Below, piece after piece: positions 1-7,402 of a stretch of 64,000 nucleotides of DNA. The stretch is taken from the NCBI GenBank assembly GCA_000237975.1, contig CP003179.1, positions 1,736,001-1,800,000 of the forward strand. The letters run 5' to 3'. The notes beneath the pieces are model-generated. The model did no database searches and was not told the origin of the DNA. It saw only the letters and a program-made list of their open reading frames with translations. This stretch comes from Sulfobacillus acidophilus DSM 10332 (GTDB lineage Bacteria > Bacillota > Sulfobacillia > Sulfobacillales > Sulfobacillaceae). How positions within the stretch are numbered: the stretch's first letter is position 1; the number at the start of each line of letters is the position of its first letter. A program made the translations under genes and the position numbers.

Positions 1-53
1 CCCACATTGTCCGGGAGTGATAAAAAGCGTATGTGCACTCGATTGGTCACCAT
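1..53 (-). CDS. spoIIAB: Anti-sigma-F factor SpoIIAB, N-terminal fragment
   Basis: A reading frame starts with ATG at 51-53 and runs off the left edge; only 17 codons are visible. The Shine-Dalgarno sequence GAAGGAGGGG sits just upstream. The visible residues (MVTNRVHIRFLSLPDNVG) fit the start of SpoIIAB kinases, where a short beta strand is followed by an S-x-P/Q-x-N motif. SpoIIAB binds and inhibits sigma F and phosphorylates SpoIIAA. It follows spoIIAA by 26 bases on the same strand, the known spoIIAA-spoIIAB-sigF order, so sigF should lie beyond the window. The call rests mainly on position. Confidence 0.8.
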   Translation of the reverse strand, partial: MVTNRVHIRFLSLPDNV

Positions 54-79
54 GGGCCCCTCCTTCTTTTGTCGGTGGT

Positions 80-421
80 TTAGGGGGTAATTGATTCCGA
101 ACGTCCCTTCGGCGCATCCGTGATGGGGATAATCGCGTCGAGTCCCGCCAGTTCCAAGACGGAGCGCACGGCCGGACGGACCCCCGTGAGACTGAGGTGA
201 CGTCCCGTCGGTTTGAGCCGCCGGTAACGGCCTAACAGGACGCCTAGCCCGGAACTGTCAATAAACTCGACGTCCGTCAGGTCGATGGTTAAATGCTTGT
301 CCGAGTAACGGTCGACTAATGCATCGAGTGCCTCGCGTAACGGATCGGCGGTTTTGAGGTCCAGTTCTCCCCGCAGAGCGACCAAAATGGTTTTACCCTG
401 AACGGCATGTACAATCGTCAT
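80..421 (-). CDS. spoIIAA: Anti-anti-sigma factor SpoIIAA (STAS domain)
   Basis: This 113-residue protein is a single STAS domain of normal family length. The signature DSSGLGVLLGRY is at residues 55-66; Ser56 aligns with the serine of Bacillus SpoIIAA (Ser58) that SpoIIAB phosphorylates. Unphosphorylated SpoIIAA binds SpoIIAB and releases sigma F in the forespore. A GGGGA Shine-Dalgarno sequence precedes the ATG. The gene directly precedes spoIIAB and is separated from the upstream zinc-finger gene by a strong terminator, so the spoIIA genes probably have their own promoter in the 50 bases between. Confidence 0.93.
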   Translation of the reverse strand: MTIVHAVQGKTILVALRGELDLKTADPLREALDALVDRYSDKHLTIDLTDVEFIDSSGLGVLLGRYRRLKPTGRHLSLTGVRPAVRSVLELAGLDAIIPITDAPKGRSESITP

Positions 422-471
422 AGCGTCCCCCGCTTTCCAACATCTTCCTTTCCATGATACTGGACCGCGGG

Positions 472-501
472 TAAAAAAAAAGGCGACTGGTGGCCGCCTT
501 T
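472..501 (-). terminator. Rho-independent terminator after the zinc-finger gene
   Basis: On the minus strand the stem AAAGGCG / CGCCTTT with a 9-base loop is followed by a run of T. The stem overlaps the stop codon of the gene at 500-1171 and insulates spoIIAA from it. Confidence 0.85.
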
Positions 502-1171
502 AGGAAGGAGTTTCGTCAGATTCTGCGCTGGTACTTTCGGCCATCCGATGTGGTCGCGTGCGCCAAGCGTCCCATAAGACCTCACCGTTTTCGTCGACCA
601 AACCCTCGACGACCTCGACAACCCCCGGTTCTTGAGAAAATTCGGGAAAGGTTTGGTCGTAGTCGATAGCGGGCGGAGTATCTTGAGGAGTATCGGAATT
701 ACCCCAAGCGGCGACCGCCGACCAAAAATGCTCGCCTTCGGCTTCGACACTGTCGACGGCTCCTGGCGCCGGCGTGCCGTAAGGCGGATGAATCACCTGA
801 GATTCGACCGGCGGATGCCCGACGGGCTCCTGGGCCGCTTGGCACGTTAGGCAATAGATGGCTTCCGGCATGGCCGTCAGACGATCCGCCGGAATCATCC
901 GGCCGCAATGGTCGCAGACACCGTAGGTCCCTTCACGGATTTTTTCCATCGCCCGGGTGATTTGGGCAATATGCTGGTTGATGTCCCAAGCCAGGCCCAG
1001 GTCCATTTCGCGACTGACGGTGTCTGTTCCTAAATCGGCCGGATGATTATCGTAAGAACTTAAGGCGCCGACACTGTCGGTTTCACTTTGGCCTAATTGG
1101 TGTAATAACCGGTCGCGTAGCAGAGACAGTTCTTGCAGCCGAGCGGCCAATCCACCGGGAATCGCATCCAC
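500..1171 (-). CDS. DksA/TraR-type zinc-finger protein (YteA-like)
   Basis: The start is taken as GTG at 1169-1171, 20 bases after the stop of the upstream carboxypeptidase and about 10 bases after GAGAGGAGAG; the frame stays open further upstream inside that gene. The product is 223 residues. The N-terminal half is helical, and a zinc finger CDHCG...CLTC is centred near residue 120, as in DksA/TraR proteins. The C-terminal third is long, acidic and Pro-rich, and less conserved. Bacterial relatives bind RNA polymerase or act in sporulation, but the role here is unknown. It sits between dacF and spoIIAA, which are adjacent in Bacillus subtilis. Confidence 0.75.
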   Translation of the reverse strand: MDAIPGGLAARLQELSLLRDRLLHQLGQSETDSVGALSSYDNHPADLGTDTVSREMDLGLAWDINQHIAQITRAMEKIREGTYGVCDHCGRMIPADRLTAMPEAIYCLTCQAAQEPVGHPPVESQVIHPPYGTPAPGAVDSVEAEGEHFWSAVAAWGNSDTPQDTPPAIDYDQTFPEFSQEPGVVEVVEGLVDENGEVLWDAWRTRPHRMAESTSAESDETPS

Positions 1172-1191
1172 GCTATTCAGCTCTCCTCTCG

Positions 1192-2367
1192 TTATCCGGT
1201 GATACGCCAAAACCAGCGCCAGACCCCTTGACCCCATCCTAAGGCCGGCACCGACGCCGTGGGATAGAGCGAGACCGTCATGAGGACCTGAGACCCCTGC
1301 TTGACCACGATTTTCCCTATCGGTCGGGTGGTGGTTACCGGTGCCCCGACTTCTGGCGGGATGACCACGGTCCGGGTTAACGCGGTTTGGTCTTTAGGTA
1401 CGGTTACATAGGCGTCAGATGTGGCCTGCACCCCGACCATCCGCTGAGTCCCCCGCCGAATGCGCACCGTTCCGAAGAGTTGTCCCTTGCGCGCGATCGC
1501 GACGGTTTCATAGTGCATAAATCCCCACGTCATTAATTCCGCGGCATCGTGAAAGCGGTTTTTGGAGCTGGGGGCGCCCAATATCACGGAGACCATGCGG
1601 GTGTCGCCCCGTTTGGCGGTGGCCACCAGACAAAAGCCCGCCTGCGAGGTATATCCGGTTTTCAGTCCATCGGTCCCCGGGTAGGTGCGAAGCAGCCGAT
1701 TACTGTTGACCAACCACAACGTGCCGCCTTTACCGTTACGGATGGTTCGGTCTTCTCGCATTCGGGTATAGTCGAGAAGGCCCGGGGTGTGAAGCGCATG
1801 GAGCGCTAAAATGCCTAAGTCGTGGGCGGTCGTGTAATGATTGGGATCATGAAGCCCGTGAGGGTTGGCAAAATGAGTCGACACCATCCCCCATTGGCGC
1901 GCCGTTCGATTCATTTCGGCGACAAAGGCGTCAGGGGAGCCGGCCAAGTATTCTCCCAGGGCATAGGCGGCGTCATTGGCGGACCCGACCGCCACGGCCC
2001 GAATCAGTTGTTCTACGGTCATCCGTTCCCCGGGCTCTAACCAAATTTGCGAGCCGCCGACGCGATAGGCTTCTTCGGATACGGGGACCAATTCGTTGAG
2101 TCCGAGCTTTTTGGCGTGCACCGCTTGCAAAACCAAGACTAAGGTCATCAGCTTGGTCACGCTGGCCATCGGCAGTTTTTCATAGGCGTTTTTTTCATAC
2201 AGCACGCGCCCCGATTGACCGTCTAATAATTCCGCGGCTTTCGCGCTAACGGGCGCCGGCGGGGTAAGATTGGCCGCGTAAACCCCTCCTCCACTTGTAC
2301 CTAGCGGGATCCATCCCAGAATACCGGCGAACAGCCAGACGCTCCAGTGTTTTTGTCGCACATCCAT
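1192..2367 (-). CDS. dacF: D-alanyl-D-alanine carboxypeptidase (PBP5/DacF family)
   Basis: This is a secreted or membrane-anchored serine peptidase that trims the terminal D-Ala from peptidoglycan pentapeptides. From the ATG at 2365-2367 (391 residues) there is a hydrophobic leader at 11-32. The three active-site motifs follow: S69-V-T-K72, S129-A-N131 and K236-T-G238, with a C-terminal beta domain and a short Trp-rich terminal helix. A GTG two codons later has better Shine-Dalgarno spacing, so the start could be there. Its position between xerD and spoIIA matches Bacillus dacF and suggests a sporulation-linked role, which is inference. Confidence 0.9.
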   Translation of the reverse strand: MDVRQKHWSVWLFAGILGWIPLGTSGGGVYAANLTPPAPVSAKAAELLDGQSGRVLYEKNAYEKLPMASVTKLMTLVLVLQAVHAKKLGLNELVPVSEEAYRVGGSQIWLEPGERMTVEQLIRAVAVGSANDAAYALGEYLAGSPDAFVAEMNRTARQWGMVSTHFANPHGLHDPNHYTTAHDLGILALHALHTPGLLDYTRMREDRTIRNGKGGTLWLVNSNRLLRTYPGTDGLKTGYTSQAGFCLVATAKRGDTRMVSVILGAPSSKNRFHDAAELMTWGFMHYETVAIARKGQLFGTVRIRRGTQRMVGVQATSDAYVTVPKDQTALTRTVVIPPEVGAPVTTTRPIGKIVVKQGSQVLMTVSLYPTASVPALGWGQGVWRWFWRITG

Positions 2368-2426
2368 TCCCCCAGCCCAAAATTTGAGGCTAGTATCGGC
2401 ATGCGCTCCCGCTTTCATACCTCCCT

Positions 2427-3308
2427 TCAGGCCCGCGGATGGGTTCGATCATAGAGAGGGCGTAGGCGTGATTTCGAGACGTGGGTGTAGATTTGTGTGG
2501 TCGAAATATCTTGGTGACCCAACAGTTCTTGCACGGCCCGTAAATCCGCCCCATTTTCCAAGAGATGGGTGGCAAACGAATGGCGGATCACGTGAGGGGT
2601 TAGCGGTGTCGTAATACCGGCCCGTTGGCCATAGCGTTTGAGGATTTTCCAGAAACCTTGACGGGTTAAAGGCTGTCCGCGACGGGTCAAAAACAGGTGA
2701 TCGGGGCTGTCGACCCGGACCCATCGGGGACGCACTTGCATCACATACCGCTGTAACCAGGTGAGGGCCATACGCCCCAAGGGTACATAACGTTCTTTGC
2801 CGCCTTTACCCAGACACCGAATTTTCGGCGGATCGCTCCACCAGTCGTTAATGGTGAGCGAGAGCAGTTCCGACACCCGAAGCCCGGCGGCGTACAGCAC
2901 TTCCAGCATCGCCCGGTCCCGTAGTCCCTCCGGGGTTTGAACGTCGGGGGTTTCAATCAACCGCACCACCTCTGCCACCGTTAAAAAGTGCGGAAGCGTC
3001 CGGGGGATTTTGGGTGAAGCCAATTGATCCGACCAGGCCGGCACAATGATCCCTTCGCGTTCCAAATAACGCACAAAACTTTTTAACGCGGCCAAGCGCC
3101 GGGCGCGGGTAGACTCGCGGTGACCGGCTTCCAGTAAATCGTGGAGATAGGATATCAATAAAGGTCTGAGGGTGGCAGGATCCGCATCGGGATAGCGGGT
3201 CAAAAAATCGTCGAGGTCCCGTTGGTAGGCTTCTACGGTATTACGGGACAATTGCCGCTCAAAGGCCAACATATATAAAAACGCTTCACGATAGGCCGAT
3301 AACGTCAT
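2427..3308 (-). CDS. xerD: Tyrosine recombinase XerD
   Basis: This 293-residue protein is a standard-length Xer recombinase that resolves chromosome dimers at dif. Residues 1-90 form the SAM-like DNA-binding domain. The catalytic set is visible: Arg144 (LRVSELL), the lysine hairpin GKGGKER at 168-173, His239/Arg242 (HVIRH), His265 (LLGHQ) and nucleophile Tyr274 (TQIYTHV). The Shine-Dalgarno sequence GGGAGG is 6 bases before the ATG. The xerD-dacF-spoIIA order resembles Bacillus. XerC and XerD are hard to separate by eye; synteny favours XerD. Confidence 0.93.
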   Translation of the reverse strand: MTLSAYREAFLYMLAFERQLSRNTVEAYQRDLDDFLTRYPDADPATLRPLLISYLHDLLEAGHRESTRARRLAALKSFVRYLEREGIIVPAWSDQLASPKIPRTLPHFLTVAEVVRLIETPDVQTPEGLRDRAMLEVLYAAGLRVSELLSLTINDWWSDPPKIRCLGKGGKERYVPLGRMALTWLQRYVMQVRPRWVRVDSPDHLFLTRRGQPLTRQGFWKILKRYGQRAGITTPLTPHVIRHSFATHLLENGADLRAVQELLGHQDISTTQIYTHVSKSRLRPLYDRTHPRA

Positions 3309-3320
3309 GGGATCCTCCCG

Positions 3321-3347
3321 GAAAAGGCCCTGCGGGGGCAGGGCCTC
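3321..3347 (-). terminator. Terminator after alanine dehydrogenase
   Basis: On the minus strand a 9-bp perfect stem (AGGCCCTGC / GCAGGGCCT) with a C-rich loop is followed by TTTT. It lies between the ald stop and the xerD start, just upstream of the xerD Shine-Dalgarno sequence. Confidence 0.75.
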
Positions 3348-3356
3348 GCCATATCA

Positions 3357-4475
3357 TCAGTCGACCAATTGTTCCCACGGCGTATAAGGAAGTTGATGGG
3401 CTTCCGCAACCGCCTGATAGGTGACGTGACCGCGATAGACATTGAGTCCGCGCGCCAAGGCCGGATCATGCCGTAACGCCTCCGCAACGCCGGAACGTGC
3501 TAAGGCCCGGGCGTACGGGAGGGTGACGTTGGTCAAGGCGAGCGTCGACGTCCGTGCCACGGCGCCCGGCATGTTGGCTACGGCATAGTGGATGACGCCA
3601 TATTTTTCGTACGTGGGATGTGAATGGGTAGTAACCCGGTCGATGGTTTCGATGGATCCGCCTTGGTCAATGGCCACATCGACGATGACGGAACCGGCCG
3701 TCATGGATTGCACCATTTCTTCCGTGACCAAATGGGGTGCCCGGGCACCGGGAATAAGCACCGCACCAATGAGCAGGTCGGCGGTTGCCACGGCTTCCCG
3801 AATGTTATATTCGTTGGACATCAACGTGCGAATATGGCCGTGGAACAAGTCGTCCAATTGACGCAAGCGGTCCGCGTTAATGTCGATAATCGTGACCTCC
3901 GCTCCCAAGCCTAAGGCAATGCGTGCCGCATTGGTGCCGACAATTCCGCCCCCGATCACGACGACTCGACCCGGTAGCACGCCTGGCACCCCGCCTAATA
4001 AAATCCCCCGGCCGCCGTAGGCTTTTTCCAGGAATTGCGCGCCAATCTGCGTGGCCATACGGCCGGCCACTTCGCTCATCGGTGTCAACAGCGGGAGTGA
4101 ACCGTCGGACAATTGGACGGTTTCATAGGCTATCGCTGTGATGCCGGATTGGCGCAAAGCTTCCGTGAGTTCCCGTTCGGGCGCCAAATGCAAATATGTA
4201 AAGAGAACCAGATCGGAACGGAAATAGCCGTACTCTTCCGGGAGCGGTTCTTTGACTTTAATCACCAGCTGGGCTTGTCCCCAGACGTCGGCCGATTGGC
4301 CGACAATTTGCGCACCCGCGGCCTCATATTGACTATCCGGAAACCCGCTGCCCTCACCGGCCCCTTGCTGCACCAATACGCGATGGCCGTCACGGGTTAA
4401 GGCGAGAACACCGGCGGGCGTCAAGGCCACGCGATTTTCGTCGGGTTTAATCTCTTTGGGTAATCCAATTACCAT
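3357..4475 (-). CDS. ald: Alanine dehydrogenase
   Basis: Ald catalyses the NAD-dependent reversible deamination of L-alanine to pyruvate and ammonia; the product is 372 residues, normal length. Substrate-binding residues of the family are present: Arg15, Lys75 in VIKVKEP, and His96 in YLHLAPE. The NAD-binding Rossmann motif [10 protein letters not shown] is at 171-180, with Asp198 ending the second strand to bind the adenosine ribose. ATG at 4473-4475 is used as the start; a TTG one codon earlier is also possible. The gene is flanked by its own terminator. In spore formers ald supports alanine use and normal sporulation. Confidence 0.95.
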   Translation of the reverse strand: MVIGLPKEIKPDENRVALTPAGVLALTRDGHRVLVQQGAGEGSGFPDSQYEAAGAQIVGQSADVWGQAQLVIKVKEPLPEEYGYFRSDLVLFTYLHLAPERELTEALRQSGITAIAYETVQLSDGSLPLLTPMSEVAGRMATQIGAQFLEKAYGGRGILLGGVPGVLPGRVVVIGGGIVGTNAARIALGLGAEVTIIDINADRLRQLDDLFHGHIRTLMSNEYNIREAVATADLLIGAVLIPGARAPHLVTEEMVQSMTAGSVIVDVAIDQGGSIETIDRVTTHSHPTYEKYGVIHYAVANMPGAVARTSTLALTNVTLPYARALARSGVAEALRHDPALARGLNVYRGHVTYQAVAEAHQLPYTPWEQLVD

Positions 4476-4581
4476 CAAATTCCAGTCCTTTCTCTCTTAC
4501 CAGGGAGTGGCTTGGGATACCGAGCACGAGTCGGCATACTCCACTGCCATACTACACTTTTGGCCAAAGGACACAAGGGGG

Positions 4582-5757
4582 TCAACGATTCCGGATTCGG
4601 CCGGGGAGATCACCGGGATCGATAGGCCCCGCATACTGGAGAATTTTTCGGGCGGCCGGGATGCCGTCCCACACGTTCCAATTGACGATTCCGACGACAC
4701 GCCGGTCTTGGAGATAGTAAATGACCCCTTCTTCCCCCGGAACGACCCAATCTATCACGGTGTCGAGCCGGCTATCGATGGTGCCGACCGCTTCGTAACC
4801 GAGGTGAAACATGTCCGAATAGAAAAAGGGTTGATGCTCGTAGGCGGTCAAAGGGCCCACCAAGTTTTGGCCGGCCAGATAGCCTTGCGTGACGGCATGA
4901 TCTTCATGCGGCATGAGCGGATGCCCATTTTGTTCGGCAATGTCTCCGGCGGCAAAAATATCCGGTTGGGATGTTCTTAAAAATGCGTCCACCAAGACTC
5001 CCCGCTGACATTGAAGCCCGGCTTGGCTCAGCCAATCGGTGGCATACGTCCAGCCAATGCCGACGACCGCGAGCTCGGCGCGGACAATACCGCCGGTTTC
5101 AAGCCGGGCCTCTACCCCCTCATTCGTGTCGACAATGTCGGTCACCCGCTGACCGGCGATCAACGTCACGCCATGAGATGTATAGACGGCGGTCAGGTGG
5201 GTGACCACCGGATCCGGAAACCTGTCGGCCAAAGGTCCGGATTGGGGAAACGCCCAGGTGACCTGATGGCCGCGACTGGCTAGGACCGCGCTCATTTCCG
5301 CCCCGATGAAACCGCCCCCGACCACCAATATCTGCCGGGTCTCCCCGTTCAGCCGGCGCCATAATCGGAGGTGATCCAGATATGTCCCCACATAAAAAAT
5401 CGCCGGCGATTCGCCGAATGTGCGGCGGGGCTCGCCGCCCGTGGCGATGAGGAGCTTCCCGTAGCGGGTTTGGTCTCCTCGCCGGTCGGTCAGCGTGTGG
5501 GCTACCGGGTCAATGGCGACCACAGGGGTGTTCAGCCGGAGATCGACCCCTGCCTGTCGCTGCCATTGGGAGAGCCAAAGGGATTCGGTCGGGAGGTCCA
5601 GCCAAAGCTTTTTGGATAAGGGGGGCTTTTGATACGGGGGAAACGGTTCACGGGTAAAAACAGCGATCGGCCCCGAGGCATCGCGCCGTCGAATCCCGCG
5701 AATGGCTGCATCCGCAGCCATCCCACCTCCAACGATAACGTAGGGATATTCCGCCAT
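4582..5757 (-). CDS. FAD-dependent pyridine nucleotide oxidoreductase (ferredoxin-reductase/AIF type)
   Basis: This 391-residue flavoprotein has two Rossmann folds. The FAD motif VIVGGGMAA is at 7-15, the NAD(P)H motif VVGGGFIGAE is near 145-154, and the second FAD motif IFAAGDIAE ends near 275. There are no paired redox cysteines, so it fits the rubredoxin/ferredoxin reductase and AIF class, which passes electrons from NAD(P)H to a small redox protein. The C-terminal ~90 residues resemble the reductase C-domain. Shine-Dalgarno AAAGGAAG precedes the ATG. It is the last gene of the minus-strand run from 10192; the partner redox protein is not visible. Confidence 0.85.
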   Translation of the reverse strand: MAEYPYVIVGGGMAADAAIRGIRRRDASGPIAVFTREPFPPYQKPPLSKKLWLDLPTESLWLSQWQRQAGVDLRLNTPVVAIDPVAHTLTDRRGDQTRYGKLLIATGGEPRRTFGESPAIFYVGTYLDHLRLWRRLNGETRQILVVGGGFIGAEMSAVLASRGHQVTWAFPQSGPLADRFPDPVVTHLTAVYTSHGVTLIAGQRVTDIVDTNEGVEARLETGGIVRAELAVVGIGWTYATDWLSQAGLQCQRGVLVDAFLRTSQPDIFAAGDIAEQNGHPLMPHEDHAVTQGYLAGQNLVGPLTAYEHQPFFYSDMFHLGYEAVGTIDSRLDTVIDWVVPGEEGVIYYLQDRRVVGIVNWNVWDGIPAARKILQYAGPIDPGDLPGRIRNR

Positions 5758-5805
5758 GTGTTCGCTTCCTTTCGCGAGGTCATTGGGCCCATCCGCCCAT
5801 CCCGG

Positions 5806-6666
5806 TTAACCGATGGCCACCGTGGTCTCCGGTAACCCGGAGGCCCAAGCCGTCACTTGGTCTCCCGGCGACACGGCCACCGCTCCCGGGGTGCCGGTGC
5901 TTAAGAGCGCGGTCGGTCGAATGGTGGTCCCTTGCGTCAACCACCACACGAGGGCATCAAAGGGAAACTGCATCGCCTCCGTGGTATTCTCGGCCACCGT
6001 ACGACCGTTATGCAGCGTGCGAACGGTCCGGGGACGATCGGCCTCGGTGGCGGACAGCGGAACAATCCAGGGGGATAGGACCAAAAATCCGTCATAACTT
6101 TTGGCGCGGGTTAAAAACCGGGGATTTTTTCTGAGTACCGTTTCCGCGGTCATATCAATGACCGTGAGCAGGCCAAAGATATGGCGGCTCCATTCATGAC
6201 GCGGCGTATTACGTGCCGAGCGGCCGAAGACCAATGCAATTTCCGCCTCGGCCGTAATCGTACCGATCCCGCGGGGAATGACCAACGTTTCCCCGGAGGC
6301 GAGAAGGGTCGTCGTCGGCTTCATGAAGGTGGCGGGTTCTTCCGGGACTTTTTCGCCCAAATCGTGGGCATGCAACCGATAATTGAGACCGACGCCGACA
6401 ATCCGTTCCGGATCGTGCAAAGGGACGGTAAGAGGGATATCGGCAACCGATTCGCCGAACCGGTTAAACCAATCGCCGTCGAAGGCCTGTTGTTGGATTC
6501 GGTCGGTCAACCCGTGGCGAATGAGGTGTTCCAAGGTGAGGGAGCCGATAGCGGGGACCTCCCCGGCTATCCGATCGAGGCGGAGTCCCCGGTCGCCGAG
6601 GGCCAACACGGCGGTACGTGAGCCATCGGTTCGGACGGCACTGCCCCACTTGATGTCATAAGGCAC
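5806..6666 (-). CDS. Fumarylacetoacetate hydrolase family protein
   Basis: FAH-family enzymes hydrolyse or decarboxylate acyl-pyruvate-type compounds with a divalent metal. The C-terminal domain shows the E-x-E metal motif (AEAEIALVFG), the RAKSYDGF loop and the TGTPGAVAV...PGD segment typical of the family. GTG at 6664-6666 is chosen because GGGGGG lies 7 bases upstream; this overlaps the SDR gene by 11 bases and gives 286 residues. An ATG five codons earlier is possible. Translation is probably coupled to the SDR upstream. The substrate is unknown; the glycolate/lactate-oxidase context suggests 2-keto or hydroxyacid catabolism. Confidence 0.85.
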   Translation of the reverse strand: MPYDIKWGSAVRTDGSRTAVLALGDRGLRLDRIAGEVPAIGSLTLEHLIRHGLTDRIQQQAFDGDWFNRFGESVADIPLTVPLHDPERIVGVGLNYRLHAHDLGEKVPEEPATFMKPTTTLLASGETLVIPRGIGTITAEAEIALVFGRSARNTPRHEWSRHIFGLLTVIDMTAETVLRKNPRFLTRAKSYDGFLVLSPWIVPLSATEADRPRTVRTLHNGRTVAENTTEAMQFPFDALVWWLTQGTTIRPTALLSTGTPGAVAVSPGDQVTAWASGLPETTVAIG

Positions 6667-7387
6667 GGATAAGCCCCCCATCAATCCGAACGGCTGCGCC
6701 ATGAATGTAACTGGCCGCGGGAGACAAGAGCCAGGCCGCCGCTCGACCGAATTCTTCCGGAAGGCCATAACGGCCTAAAGGAATTTGCGCTTCGGAGGCA
6801 TGCCGCACCTCGGGTAACGTGCGTTGTAGGCGCTCCGCTTGGAGCTGATCGAGGGTGCGGACCCGTTCGGTGTCAATGCGTCCCGGCACAATCACATTGA
6901 CACGGATTCCGGCCGGCCCCAGCTCATCGGCTAAGGTTTTGGCCAATCCATGAATAGCGGGACGTAAGACGTTGGACAACATCAAGCCCGGTATCGGGCT
7001 CGTCACCGAAGACGAGGTATTAAACAAAATCGAGGCGTCCCGGTTCATCTGGCGCACCAGCTCTTTGACCAACCACATTGGTCCCAACACGAGTTGTTGA
7101 AAGGCGGTCTGCCATTCATCGAGGGTCAAAGTTTGCCAGGGCTTGGCCGGAGGCCCGCCCGTATTGACAAATATGCCGTCTAGCGGGCGTTGCCCCCAGC
7201 GTGCGACAAACTGCTCGACACTGTCCAATCGGGCCGTGTTTAGCGGCCAAAACTCGTCGGACGCCGGTTCCCGTGATGTCTTATAAACAGACGCGCCTTC
7301 CGATTCTAACGCTTCGGCCACGGCCTGACCTAAACCGCGACTCGCCCCGACTACCAGATATTGTCGCCCTTCCAAGCCTAAGTCCAT
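6656..7387 (-). CDS. Atypical short-chain dehydrogenase without the YxxxK catalytic pair
   Basis: The 243-residue protein has an SDR Rossmann fold with VVGASRGLGQ at 12-21, an NTGG segment at 75-78 and the C-terminal IDGG motif. Where classical SDRs carry Tyr-x-x-x-Lys, this one has Ser138-N-V-L-Arg142, so the usual proton relay is missing; the preceding serine patch (124-127) is kept. A subfamily of SDR-like proteins shares this substitution, but its reaction is not known to me. AAAAGGGG precedes the ATG, 15 bases after the GlcDE stop. It may be a binding protein or use different chemistry. Confidence 0.85.
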   Translation of the reverse strand: MDLGLEGRQYLVVGASRGLGQAVAEALESEGASVYKTSREPASDEFWPLNTARLDSVEQFVARWGQRPLDGIFVNTGGPPAKPWQTLTLDEWQTAFQQLVLGPMWLVKELVRQMNRDASILFNTSSSVTSPIPGLMLSNVLRPAIHGLAKTLADELGPAGIRVNVIVPGRIDTERVRTLDQLQAERLQRTLPEVRHASEAQIPLGRYGLPEEFGRAAAWLLSPAASYIHGAAVRIDGGLIRAL

Positions 7388-7402
7388 GTCCGGTCGCCCC
7401 TT

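Noticed and set aside
418-908. Several overlapping frames on both strands opposite the zinc-finger gene
   Set aside because: They lack ribosome sites and recognisable domains and lie within the DksA/TraR-type gene, which has a clear zinc finger.
4456-4980. 174-codon plus-strand frame over the end of the FAD reductase gene
   Set aside because: It mirrors the reductase in another frame, shows no domain, and has no Shine-Dalgarno.
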